Shown: positions 56,102-64,000 of the stretch, in pieces
Numbering within the stretch: the first letter of the stretch is position 1
Layout of the letters: the number at the start of each line of letters is the position of its first letter
NCBI GenBank assembly: GCA_963748925.1
Contig: CAVVKG010000001.1
Span: forward strand, 186,001-250,000
DNA from: Cryomorpha sp963748925
Lineage (GTDB): Bacteria; Bacteroidota; Bacteroidia; Flavobacteriales_D; Cryomorphaceae
Direction: 5' to 3'
DNA: 64,000 bases
Made by a program: the position numbers and the translations under genes
The notes under the pieces: model-generated
What the model was told of the DNA's origin: nothing
The model's database searches: none
The model's input: the letters and a program-made list of their open reading frames with translations, nothing else

Positions 56102-57283
56102 TTATTGTCCTAGAGTCTCTGAATCAGTTGTTTCCGGAATTTCTTCTTTCTCATCGATTAGTTTCGTCCGTCTTTTACCTGGTTGGTTGAAATACTTTAC
56201 TAGTCTCACTTCAAATAAGGTGCCTTCTTCCTGATTACTGGTAAGGGTAATTGATCCTCCATGTGCATCTGTAACAATCAAAGCGAGGGTAAGGCCCATT
56301 CCCCAGCTCTTGTTACTAACGCTTCGATTTATATTGTCGCGTTCCAAAAATTTGAAAATATTACTCTGCTTCTCTTTCGAAATAGGATTGCCATTGTTGT
56401 GAACGCCAATTATTACACAATCTTTCTGGTTTTTGGCTGTGATGGTTATAGGCTCAGCAGTAGTGCCATACTTGACAGCATTGCTAATAAGGTTTTCTAA
56501 GAGTCGTCTCACAGCAGTTGGATCAAATACGCCCAAAATTTCTTTTTCGTCGCAACGAAGCTCTATTTTATTTGCATAAACTTCGTTTGCTTCTTTTTGA
56601 ATCCATTCTATATCTTCGAGCAAATTAGTTTCTTCAAAATCCAGCATCATGCCTTCACCTGCTTTCACCGTGATGCCATTCATTAGTCCTTCGATTAGAC
56701 TGAGAGCTTTCCTCACATTCTGCTCACCTGAAGAACGAATTTTCTCTGACCATTTTCCTTCCAGGTCCGATTTGATTAATTCGAAAGATAACTGTGCCAC
56801 CGAGAGTGGGTTTCGAATATCGTGCGCCAATGTTCCTATTAGCTTTTCCTGCATTTCCTGAATGGCCCGCGAAAAAGTTCCGACAGATTTTAAGATCGAT
56901 GTCTCAATGATGTATTTAAGAAGGTCTGAAACATCTTCATTGTAGCCGAGCTTACTTTTTAGAAATTCTGATAAGATACGATGAAATATTATGTATTCCT
57001 GAACAACTTGTTCTACGGTATAATTTGAAGTGTTCGCTCTGTGGCGCCCGTGGTGACTACTATTCTCCAAAATTTCGTAAAATGTATTATCTAAACTCAC
57101 ATCCTCTATGCCAATGTGGCGTTCCATAATGTCTGCGATATCCTCTATAATATTCGGGAGGTGGTCGTATAGTGCTATAGAGTTGGTTGTTCTTGCAGCG
57201 GGCACGGTCTTTTTCACTTCATGTTCCCATTTTTCCATAATCGGAGAAATAGATTCACGAAGTAATTTTGCACTCTTTTTCAT
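56102..57283 (-). CDS. Cytoplasmic sensor histidine kinase (RsbRD-like N-terminus)
   Basis: The 393-residue protein has no membrane segment. The first 140 residues are all-helical (SPIMEKWEHEVKKTVPAA; LPNIIEDIADIMERHIG; VEQVVQEYIIFHRILSEFLK), resembling RsbRD/globin-like sensor helices. The HisKA domain has His154 (GTLAHDIRNPLSVAQL). The ATPase part has LLENLISNAVKYG and a G box written SWGMGLTLALIVTDAHGG, with the first Gly of the usual GxGxGL replaced by Ser/Trp. No receiver or regulator gene is adjacent. Confidence 0.87.
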   Translation of the reverse strand: MKKSAKLLRESISPIMEKWEHEVKKTVPAARTTNSIALYDHLPNIIEDIADIMERHIGIEDVSLDNTFYEILENSSHHGRHRANTSNYTVEQVVQEYIIFHRILSEFLKSKLGYNEDVSDLLKYIIETSILKSVGTFSRAIQEMQEKLIGTLAHDIRNPLSVAQLSFELIKSDLEGKWSEKIRSSGEQNVRKALSLIEGLMNGITVKAGEGMMLDFEETNLLEDIEWIQKEANEVYANKIELRCDEKEILGVFDPTAVRRLLENLISNAVKYGTTAEPITITAKNQKDCVIIGVHNNGNPISKEKQSNIFKFLERDNINRSVSNKSWGMGLTLALIVTDAHGGSITLTSNQEEGTLFEVRLVKYFNQPGKRRTKLIDEKEEIPETTDSETLGQ

Positions 57284-57818
57284 TTCGAATCAGCGTCTTA
57301 ATTAATTAATTCCGAATAAGGCGAGCTTATCGGTCCACATATCTATATCTTCATGATGTAGATGACCGCAGTAATCTGTAAGTTTAATTTATTCCCCTCT
57401 GCGATAGTTGTGAGGCAACCTTTCAATTCCCAAGTTTGACATGCAAAATGCATTCAATATTCTGATACCTTCCAAAAAGGAGATGCAAAGTAATTAATTT
57501 TCTTTTTTAACGACTTATCAATCTAAAATTATTTAACTGTTTTAATGAGCTGTTTGCGCAAAGTTAATTCTTATCAAATCCTCTATTTAGCGATTCTTTT
57601 ACCTGTATTTATATTTATGAAAGCCGCCCGCACTTTATCCTGTGTGCAGAAAAGGCAAAATTAATTTGTGCTCATTGTAGATGAGGTTTTTTACTATTTA
57701 CAGAAGACCAAATAGTCTATTACATCGATGTAAATTAAAAAATCAACGATTTAAAAATCTGATCCTGTTATTGGTTCGTAGGTAACAACTCACTAACTAA
57801 CCCTAAATAGAAATCCAC
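57284..57818. other. Intergenic region (535 bp) before the beta-helix giant gene
   Basis: There is no gene. The region is AT-rich with only partial -7-like sequences (TTAATTTG at 57659-57666) and no convincing promoter or repeat. Confidence 0.45.
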
Positions 57819-60800
57819 ATGAAAAAACTGTTTTACTTATTAACCATGTCAGGTCTTCTCGCTGTTTCCGCCGAAACGGCTAGCGCCCAGTTTGTAGATA
57901 GCTCTGCAGATGACGGCAGCGACGGAACCCTTAGACAAGAAATTATGGACACACCGGCTGGTGGCGAAATCACGTTCGCGGAGTCGGTAACGAATATTAA
58001 TCTCTTAAATGAGCTTATTATTGACAAAGAATTAACCATTTCAGGTCCTGATGGAATGATGGTTACTCTCGATGCCGATGGAAATGGCAGAATTTTTAAT
58101 ATCAGTGACGGACCAGTTTCGCTGAATAATTTAAACTTGATAAATGGTCTTGCCGAAAATGGCGGTGCTATTTATATAGCTGGCGCCGATCTTACGATCA
58201 ATAATTCTGAGCTTGCTCAGAATGTTGCCAATGGAGCTTCAGGTTCCGGTGGTGCAATTTTCAACGATGTTGGAGCTACACTTACCGTGAATAATAGTTC
58301 ACTGATTGCAAACTTGGCCAATAGAGCCGGTGGAGCAATAGAAGATAACTCTGGAGCAGGTCTTGGAATCACACTTAATGATGTTGTGATGACTGACAAT
58401 AATGCAGGAGTCTCTCCAGCTACAGCTGCTCCCGGAAACGGTGGTGCCGTGCACATAACAGGAGCCGGAGATATCGAAATTAACGGTGGTTCTGCAAGTG
58501 GCAATATTGCCGCTAAAGAAGGAGGGGCACTTTGGAATGGATCAGGAACAATGACAATTTCAGGAGTAGCCATTTCAGGAAACTCTGCCGTAGGTAACGC
58601 TACCGGTGGTGGAGGATTGTTTAACAACGGTGGAATTATGGTAGTTGATGCTACCACCACACTTACCGGCAATATTGCCATGGGTGCAACTCCCGGCGGT
58701 AGAGGTGGAGCCATATTCAACAATACTGGTGGAATGCTAGACCTTGCAGAAGGACTTACCATTTCAGGAAACTATGCAAGCCGCGCAGGTGGTGCCATTG
58801 AAGATGCCTCTGGCAATACATTAACCTTGGTTGATGTAAACTTTATGGGAAATGCAACCGGAGTTGATATAGGTCTTGGAAATGAAATTATACCAAACCC
58901 GGGTAATGGTGGAGCAATTCACCTTTCAGGAACTGACGCCGATATTACTGGTGGTATGGCTAATGGAAATTTGGCTGCCGCCGAAGGTGGGGCTTACTGG
59001 AATAACACAGGTTCTATGAATGTTGAAGGTACATCTTTCGATGGAAATATTGCCAGTGGAGCCGATCCCGACCAGGGTGGAGGAGCCCTCTACAATAATG
59101 GTGGAACCCTTATGGTAATGAACATTGCTGCAAATGGCAATATCGCGGATGGAGCCTCAGGTTCTGGTGGAGCAATCCTAAATGCAGGAGGTTCTCTTAC
59201 CGTTTCTGGTTCTTCTTTCTCTGGCAACAGCGCTCAACGCGCAGGTGGTGCCATAGAAGATGCATCTGTAGAAGGTGGCGTATTGACACTTACCGACAAT
59301 GATTTTTCCGAAAACTCTGTGGCAATGAGCCCGGGTAATGGTGGAGCAGTTCACGTAGGTGGACCTGGCGATTCAAATATTTCTGGTGGTACAGCCAATG
59401 GAAATACAGCAGGTGCCGAAGGTGGTGCTTTCTGGAATAACGCAGGTACAATGACTGTTGATGGTACATCTTTCGATGGAAACACTGCTTCAGGAAACGA
59501 CGCTGATAATGGCGGTGCTGCTCTATTCAACAATGGAGGTACCATGCTGGTAATGAATATTACTGCCGATAACAATGAGGCTGACGGAACAGCAGGTTCT
59601 GGTGGAGCAATCTTAAATGCAGGAGGTTCTCTTACCGTTTCTGGTTCTTCTTTCTCTGGCAACAGCGCTCAGCGCGCAGGTGGTGCCATTGAAGATGCAT
59701 CTGTAGAAGGTGGCGTATTGACACTTACCGACAATGATTTTTCCGAAAACTCTGTGGCAATGAGCCCGGGTAATGGTGGAGCAGTTCACGTAGGTGGACC
59801 TGGCGATTCAAATATTTCTGGTGGTACAGCCAATGGAAATACAGCAGGTGCCGAAGGTGGTGCTTTCTGGAATAACGTAGGTATAATGACAATTGATGGT
59901 ACTTCTTTTGAAGGAAATGTAGCCAGTGGAGCCGAAGCCGATCAAGGTGGTGGTGCTCTGTTTAACAACGGTGGTACTATGGAAGTAACCAATGTTACAG
60001 TATTGAATAATGAAGCAAACGGAACATCAGGTTCCGGTGGTGGAATTTTGAATGACGGAGGCTCACTAACAGTTTCTGATTCACAGTTTAACGGTAATAG
60101 CTCAAACCGCGCAGGTGGTGCAATTGAGGAAGCTTCTGAAGCTGGTACTATATTAGTTATAAGTGATGTAGACTTTATGAATAACAGTACTGCTACTTCT
60201 CCAGGTAATGGTGGAGCAGTGCATATTACAGGCCCTGGAGATGTTTCTATCTCTGGAGGTATGGCGAGTGGAAACACAGCAGGATCTGAAGGTGGAGCAT
60301 TCTGGAACAGCGTTGGTACAATGACTATCGACGGTGTAACAATTATGGGAAATACAGCCTCAGGTGCTGCTGCCGATAATGGTGGTGGAGGTGTCTTCAA
60401 TAATGGAGGTACAATGGTGATCACTAACTCAACAGTTGAAAGTAACATCGCTGATGGAGCCTCTGGTTCTGGTGGTGGATTGCTTAGTACTGCTGGAAAC
60501 GTAACTGTTAACTTATCTTCATTCAGTGCTAACGCTGCCAATCGTGCAGGTGGAGCTATTGAATTAATTGATGGAAATCTTGACTTCAGTAATTCATCAA
60601 TGATGAATAATGATGTGAATGGTACTGCTGGCACGCCGGCACCGGGTAATGGTGGTGGATTCCACGTTTCAGGAATGAACGGAAGCATACTAATCGCACA
60701 AAGTACAGTTTCTGGAAATGCAGCCGGCCGCGAAGGTGGTGGTCTTTGGAACCAAAGTGGTACCATGATGAATGTTACAAACTCAACTATTTCTGGAAAC

Positions 60801-63047
60801 AGTGCCTTTGGTCCTGCAGCAGATGATGGTGGAGCCGGAATTTTCAACAACGGTGGTATTCTTAGCGTAATGCTTTCTACCGTTTCAGGAAATACAGCAG
60901 CAAGTTCTGGTGGAGGTATTTTAACAACCGAGGGTGGAGCAACTACTGTTAATGCAAGTACAATTGCTCAAAACACTGCCGGTGTAGACGGTGGAGGAAT
61001 TTTCAGCGTTGGATCTACCAGCATTAAAAATACAATAGTGGCTTTAAACACAGCGGCTTCAGGAATGGATGTTTCCGGTGATGTTTCTTCTAATGGTTAT
61101 AACTTAATCGGAGAGGACGATCAGAATGCATTCGCGGAAGCGGCGACCGACTTAGAAGGAGTAAGCCCAAGTTTGGGTCAGCTTCAAGATAACGGTGGTG
61201 AAACTCAAACCCACGCTCTGCTTGCTGGTAGCGCCGGAATAGACGCTGGTGACCCTGCAGATAACTTCGGTGATCAACGAAATTATTCAATCGTTGGAAC
61301 CAGAGATATTGGTGCTTTTGAATTTGGAGGAACACAGAATGGTGGAGTTGTTTGCAACGATTATGTTTATTTCCTTGCAGATCATCAATCACCAGAGGAT
61401 ATCTCTGACCTATACAAAGTAACTATAATAGGTGGTGTAGCTGAGTTGACTTATCTGGCCACTGTTGATGTGGAAGTGCATATTGCATACAACGATGTGA
61501 ATAACATGGTTTACGCAATTTCAAAAGATGACGGAAGCATTTATATGCTTGATCCAAACGCAGCAAATCCTGAGTACAGCGCTCCGGTGGCTACAACAGG
61601 ATTGACTGAAATTACTCAGGCTGTTATGTCACCAGATGGAAAACTGCTTGCTAGTAGTTCAGATCAGGATATCACTTACAGCATTGATTTAATGAATGGA
61701 TACAACGTAGCTGTTTATGACAGCTATTCTCCGATTGAAGGTGGTGATTTGGCTTATTCGGCTGATGGTACTGCTCTTTATATGGCTACCCGTGAAGGTG
61801 GTGGAGGTTTGTATTCTGTATTTCCTGCGGATGTAATGGCCGATCAATTGCTGGCTTCTTTGCCAATGGTTGTAACCGGTATGAGCACACTGCAGTCTGG
61901 TGATTTGCTTATTTCTTCTAAGAATGCTTCAAGCATGATTGTGATGAATACAGCCGGTCAAAGCGTAGGTACATTCCCTATAATGCTTAATGGAGAGGTT
62001 TTTACACTTCGCGATGGGGATATGACTTCAGGTTGCAATACATTCAGTGACCCCAATGTAGAGGAATGCGATTCTTATACAACATTTTATGTAAACCACG
62101 GTCCTGATGTAGACGGATCGGAACTTTACACAGTTGCGTATGTGGATGGTACAGCTATGCTGAGCCTGGTTACTAATGTGGATTTTGAAGCGCACATTGC
62201 CTATAACTCTAATGATGAGTTGTTGTATTTCGTCAATAAAGATGGGAGCATGATTCGTGTATACAATGTCGGTTCAGATACTTTTGAAGGCGACTTAATG
62301 ATTGATGGTAACGTAGACGAGCTTACTGCTGTGGAGTATAATCCTGCTGATGAAATGCTTTACGTTGGTGACGCAAACTCTGATGTTATATCGAAAATCG
62401 ATCTCAATACCGGACTGGCAACTTATTTTGCAAATGCACCGGTTTTTGGTGGAGATCTTAGCTTGTTAAATGGAGTTTTCTACTTAGCAAGTCGTCAGGC
62501 TTCTGAGCTTTACCAAATAGTGCCATTTGGCGATGCTATCTTATTAGGAAATATTCCTGAAGAGGTAAATGGTATGGCTCCGGCACCAACGCCTGGTAAT
62601 TTTGTGACTTCAAATGCAGCGCAAAATGCCTTTGTTGAAATTAGTGCTACTGATGGATCAACGGTAACTACGTGGCCCGCTATCGTAAATGGAATGCCGT
62701 TTACTTTTATCAATGGAGATATGGCTGCCGGTTGTGCAGAATTAGCTCCGGCTGACGAAACACCATTCGTGCAAGCTGAAGCTGCTCAAAGTCAGTTGAC
62801 TTCTTACCCAAATCCTACCACTGGTCAATCTCAGGTTGTGTTTACAACAGCGTCAACCACGCTTACACAAGTTGAAATTTATGACTTGAATGGTAGAAAT
62901 GTAGCCACGCTTTACAGCGAAGTGGCAAAAGCAGGTGTAGAATACAGACTTGATTTTAACGGTACTTCACTTCCTAATGGAGTGTATGTATACCGATTGA
63001 CTACACAGAATGAAACAGTGATCAGTAAGTTTATGATTGCTCGATAG
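57819..63047 (+). CDS. Giant beta-helix (PMP-like) surface protein with propeller-like domains and T9SS type A tail
   Basis: The 1742-residue protein has signal MKKLFYLLTMSGLLAVSAETASAQ. Residues about 30-1130 are right-handed beta-helix repeats, alternating GSGGAIFN/GAGGGLFNNGG and S-x-x-x-G-N-x-A-x-R-A-G-G-A-I-E (the GGAI and FxxN motifs of polymorphic membrane proteins). About residues 1045-1170 are a parallel-beta closing region (NGYNLIGEDDQNA; DNGGETQTHALLAGSAGIDA). Two propeller-like halves follow (1177-1405 and 1415-1650), then the type A sorting tail (LTSYPNPTTGQSQVVFTTAS; LPNGVYVYRLTTQNETVISK). It is surface-bound, probably an adhesin or matrix protein. A strong terminator follows. 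Confidence 0.9.
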   Translation: MKKLFYLLTMSGLLAVSAETASAQFVDSSADDGSDGTLRQEIMDTPAGGEITFAESVTNINLLNELIIDKELTISGPDGMMVTLDADGNGRIFNISDGPVSLNNLNLINGLAENGGAIYIAGADLTINNSELAQNVANGASGSGGAIFNDVGATLTVNNSSLIANLANRAGGAIEDNSGAGLGITLNDVVMTDNNAGVSPATAAPGNGGAVHITGAGDIEINGGSASGNIAAKEGGALWNGSGTMTISGVAISGNSAVGNATGGGGLFNNGGIMVVDATTTLTGNIAMGATPGGRGGAIFNNTGGMLDLAEGLTISGNYASRAGGAIEDASGNTLTLVDVNFMGNATGVDIGLGNEIIPNPGNGGAIHLSGTDADITGGMANGNLAAAEGGAYWNNTGSMNVEGTSFDGNIASGADPDQGGGALYNNGGTLMVMNIAANGNIADGASGSGGAILNAGGSLTVSGSSFSGNSAQRAGGAIEDASVEGGVLTLTDNDFSENSVAMSPGNGGAVHVGGPGDSNISGGTANGNTAGAEGGAFWNNAGTMTVDGTSFDGNTASGNDADNGGAALFNNGGTMLVMNITADNNEADGTAGSGGAILNAGGSLTVSGSSFSGNSAQRAGGAIEDASVEGGVLTLTDNDFSENSVAMSPGNGGAVHVGGPGDSNISGGTANGNTAGAEGGAFWNNVGIMTIDGTSFEGNVASGAEADQGGGALFNNGGTMEVTNVTVLNNEANGTSGSGGGILNDGGSLTVSDSQFNGNSSNRAGGAIEEASEAGTILVISDVDFMNNSTATSPGNGGAVHITGPGDVSISGGMASGNTAGSEGGAFWNSVGTMTIDGVTIMGNTASGAAADNGGGGVFNNGGTMVITNSTVESNIADGASGSGGGLLSTAGNVTVNLSSFSANAANRAGGAIELIDGNLDFSNSSMMNNDVNGTAGTPAPGNGGGFHVSGMNGSILIAQSTVSGNAAGREGGGLWNQSGTMMNVTNSTISGNSAFGPAADDGGAGIFNNGGILSVMLSTVSGNTAASSGGGILTTEGGATTVNASTIAQNTAGVDGGGIFSVGSTSIKNTIVALNTAASGMDVSGDVSSNGYNLIGEDDQNAFAEAATDLEGVSPSLGQLQDNGGETQTHALLAGSAGIDAGDPADNFGDQRNYSIVGTRDIGAFEFGGTQNGGVVCNDYVYFLADHQSPEDISDLYKVTIIGGVAELTYLATVDVEVHIAYNDVNNMVYAISKDDGSIYMLDPNAANPEYSAPVATTGLTEITQAVMSPDGKLLASSSDQDITYSIDLMNGYNVAVYDSYSPIEGGDLAYSADGTALYMATREGGGGLYSVFPADVMADQLLASLPMVVTGMSTLQSGDLLISSKNASSMIVMNTAGQSVGTFPIMLNGEVFTLRDGDMTSGCNTFSDPNVEECDSYTTFYVNHGPDVDGSELYTVAYVDGTAMLSLVTNVDFEAHIAYNSNDELLYFVNKDGSMIRVYNVGSDTFEGDLMIDGNVDELTAVEYNPADEMLYVGDANSDVISKIDLNTGLATYFANAPVFGGDLSLLNGVFYLASRQASELYQIVPFGDAILLGNIPEEVNGMAPAPTPGNFVTSNAAQNAFVEISATDGSTVTTWPAIVNGMPFTFINGDMAAGCAELAPADETPFVQAEAAQSQLTSYPNPTTGQSQVVFTTASTTLTQVEIYDLNGRNVATLYSEVAKAGVEYRLDFNGTSLPNGVYVYRLTTQNETVISKFMIAR
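59158..59442 (+). repeat. Beta-helix internal duplication, copy A
   Basis: This 285-bp block matches 59593-59877 with 3 mismatches seen by eye (about 99%). The period is 435 bp, exactly 145 codons. Confidence 0.88.
59593..59877 (+). repeat. Beta-helix internal duplication, copy B
   Basis: This is the second copy of the 285-bp block. The 150 bp between the copies are also homologous but diverged. The other repeats of the gene (58200-60600) are related but much less similar, so this pair is recent. Confidence 0.88.
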
Positions 63048-63135
63048 TTTGAATTATCGTTTAAAGTAAATTCAAATAGAAAGCCCTGATAAATTCGGGT
63101 TTTAAAACAGTATCAAGAGCGATAGTTCTTACCAG

Positions 63136-63172
63136 ACCCCGGCCGCAAATTTTGCAGCCGGGGTTTGTTTTT
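63136..63172 (+). terminator. Strong rho-independent terminator
   Basis: ACCCCGGC pairs with GCCGGGGT, continued by an inner GCAAA/TTTGC after one mismatch, then TTTGTTTTTT. It ends the beta-helix gene. Confidence 0.95.
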
Positions 63173-63269
63173 TAGTTAACTGCATGTACAACAGTACTAT
63201 TTATAAAATTTAAACTAGTTCGTTTTTTGATTGTTGCTTTTATAACCTTAATCTTTAAAATGAACGAAA

Positions 63270-64000
63270 ATGAAAACTCAGGAAATAATACTGGCATCGC
63301 GACCAAAGGGCAAGCCTTCAAAGGATAATTTTGAATTTAGAGAATCAGAAGTTGGCGACTTGCGTGATGGCGAGGTGCACCTCAAGGGGTTATTTTATTC
63401 TGTAGACCCATACATGCGCGGAAGAATGAACGATGCAAAATCTTATGTTCCTCCATTTAAGGTGGGAGAGCCGATAGAGGGAGCTGTAATTGCAGAAGTT
63501 ATTGAAACCAAAAGTGATAAATTTCAGAAAGGTGATAAGGTGCAAGCCCGTCTTCCCTGGAAAGAGGAAATGGTGGCTAAAGCGGAATACTTGCAGAAGA
63601 TTGACGATTCAATTGCCCCAGCGAGCTATTATTTGAGCATTCTTGGTATGACCGGATTAACGGCATATTTCGGATTTCTCGACATTGGTAAACCAAGTCC
63701 GGGAAATACTGTGGTAGTTTCCGGTGCAGCCGGCGCAGTAGGATCTGTTGTTGGTCAGATCGCTAAAATCAAGGCTTGCAAGGTTGTAGGAATAGCCGGT
63801 AGCGATGAGAAGATTGATATGCTGAAAGATAAGTTTGGCTTCGATGACGGAATCAATTACAAAACAGCAGACAATATGAAAGAAGCTGTTAAGAAAGCCT
63901 GTCCCAACGGAGTAGATATTTACTTCGATAATGTTGGAGGCGAAATTTCTGATGCAGTTATTGCGAACATTAACTTTCATGCTCGAATAGCCCTATGCGG
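63270..64000 (+). CDS. NADP-dependent MDR oxidoreductase (leukotriene B4 12-hydroxydehydrogenase/prostaglandin reductase-like), 3'-truncated
   Basis: The start at ATG 63270 gives MKTQEIILASRPKGKPSKDN and an open frame to the window end (243 residues; the gene runs on). The upstream ATG at 63260 is in another frame that soon stops. Features of the family are LFYSVDPYMRGRM, VGEPIEGAVIAEVIETKSDK, LGMTGLTAYFG and the nucleotide loop VVVSGAAGAVGSVVGQIAK. NADPH reduces an alkenal or enone, and the true substrate is unknown. It is not in an operon with the beta-helix gene, as a terminator lies between. Confidence 0.93.
   Translation, partial: MKTQEIILASRPKGKPSKDNFEFRESEVGDLRDGEVHLKGLFYSVDPYMRGRMNDAKSYVPPFKVGEPIEGAVIAEVIETKSDKFQKGDKVQARLPWKEEMVAKAEYLQKIDDSIAPASYYLSILGMTGLTAYFGFLDIGKPSPGNTVVVSGAAGAVGSVVGQIAKIKACKVVGIAGSDEKIDMLKDKFGFDDGINYKTADNMKEAVKKACPNGVDIYFDNVGGEISDAVIANINFHARIALC

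Noticed and set aside
58217..60850. Long minus-strand frames (181, 103 and 302 codons) under the beta-helix gene
   Set aside because: Their Pro/Ala/Ser-rich translation mirrors the GGA/GGT-rich repeats of the plus-strand gene. They are caused by repeat composition, not coding.

Overview
The window comes from a member of the Bacteroidota, probably a marine or freshwater Flavobacteriia/Cytophagia-type organism. Supporting signs are three proteins with type A Por/type IX secretion (T9SS) tails, one with a gliding-motility-associated type B tail, a GldH-like lipoprotein, a TonB receptor with an N-terminal carboxypeptidase-regulatory-like domain, LytS/LytTR and PAS-kinase signalling pairs, an ECF sigma factor coupled to a membrane protein with a C-terminal beta-barrel, and TAnnTTTG-type -7 promoter boxes a few bases before several start codons. 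No rRNA, tRNA, CRISPR array, transposase or prophage gene was recognised.

Layout. 1-5.3 kb: end of a universal stress protein gene, a Nudix hydrolase, a membrane-anchored endonuclease/exonuclease/phosphatase protein and PEP synthase (ppsA). 5.4-8.2 kb: a minus-strand cluster of two DUF4331-like proteins and a TPR lipoprotein. 8.5-12 kb: a DnaE2-type polymerase gene whose start codon lies in a palindrome and whose PHP region carries a repeat-rich insertion. 12-15 kb: small proteins and an FMN/3Fe-4S glutamate-synthase-family protein. 15.1-19.9 kb: a TonB receptor / helical repeat protein / LytS kinase / LytTR regulator locus, preceded by a 12-bp direct repeat with a 21-bp period that looks like a LytTR site. 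20-30.9 kb: carbonic anhydrase, a VF530-family protein, a LuxR-HTH plus secreted beta-propeller operon, an oxidoreductase, envelope proteins, the sigma/anti-sigma pair and a methyltransferase. 31-38.7 kb: an eight-PAS histidine kinase with its receiver protein, a PA2169-type four-helix protein, and a TPR kinase with a NarL-type regulator. 38.8-48.4 kb: secreted T9SS proteins and a VPS10/BNR-repeat protein whose C-terminal end is duplicated either side of a type B T9SS gene, then a GldH-like lipoprotein and trmL. 48.9-63 kb: two giant secreted proteins. One (2280 aa) joins FG-GAP/UnbV-type modules to a complete vanadium haloperoxidase/PAP2 active site. The other (1742 aa) is a beta-helix adhesin-like protein with recently duplicated internal repeats. 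The window ends inside an MDR-family NADP oxidoreductase gene.

Four genes (TPR lipoprotein, TonB receptor, LytTR regulator, VPS10 protein) are each split by a single frameshift that removing one base would repair. Removing one base restores 427, 709, 254 and 1091 codons, all plausible family lengths. This points either to a systematic indel error in the assembly or to recent inactivation. A small secreted protein also has an in-frame TGA in its signal peptide.
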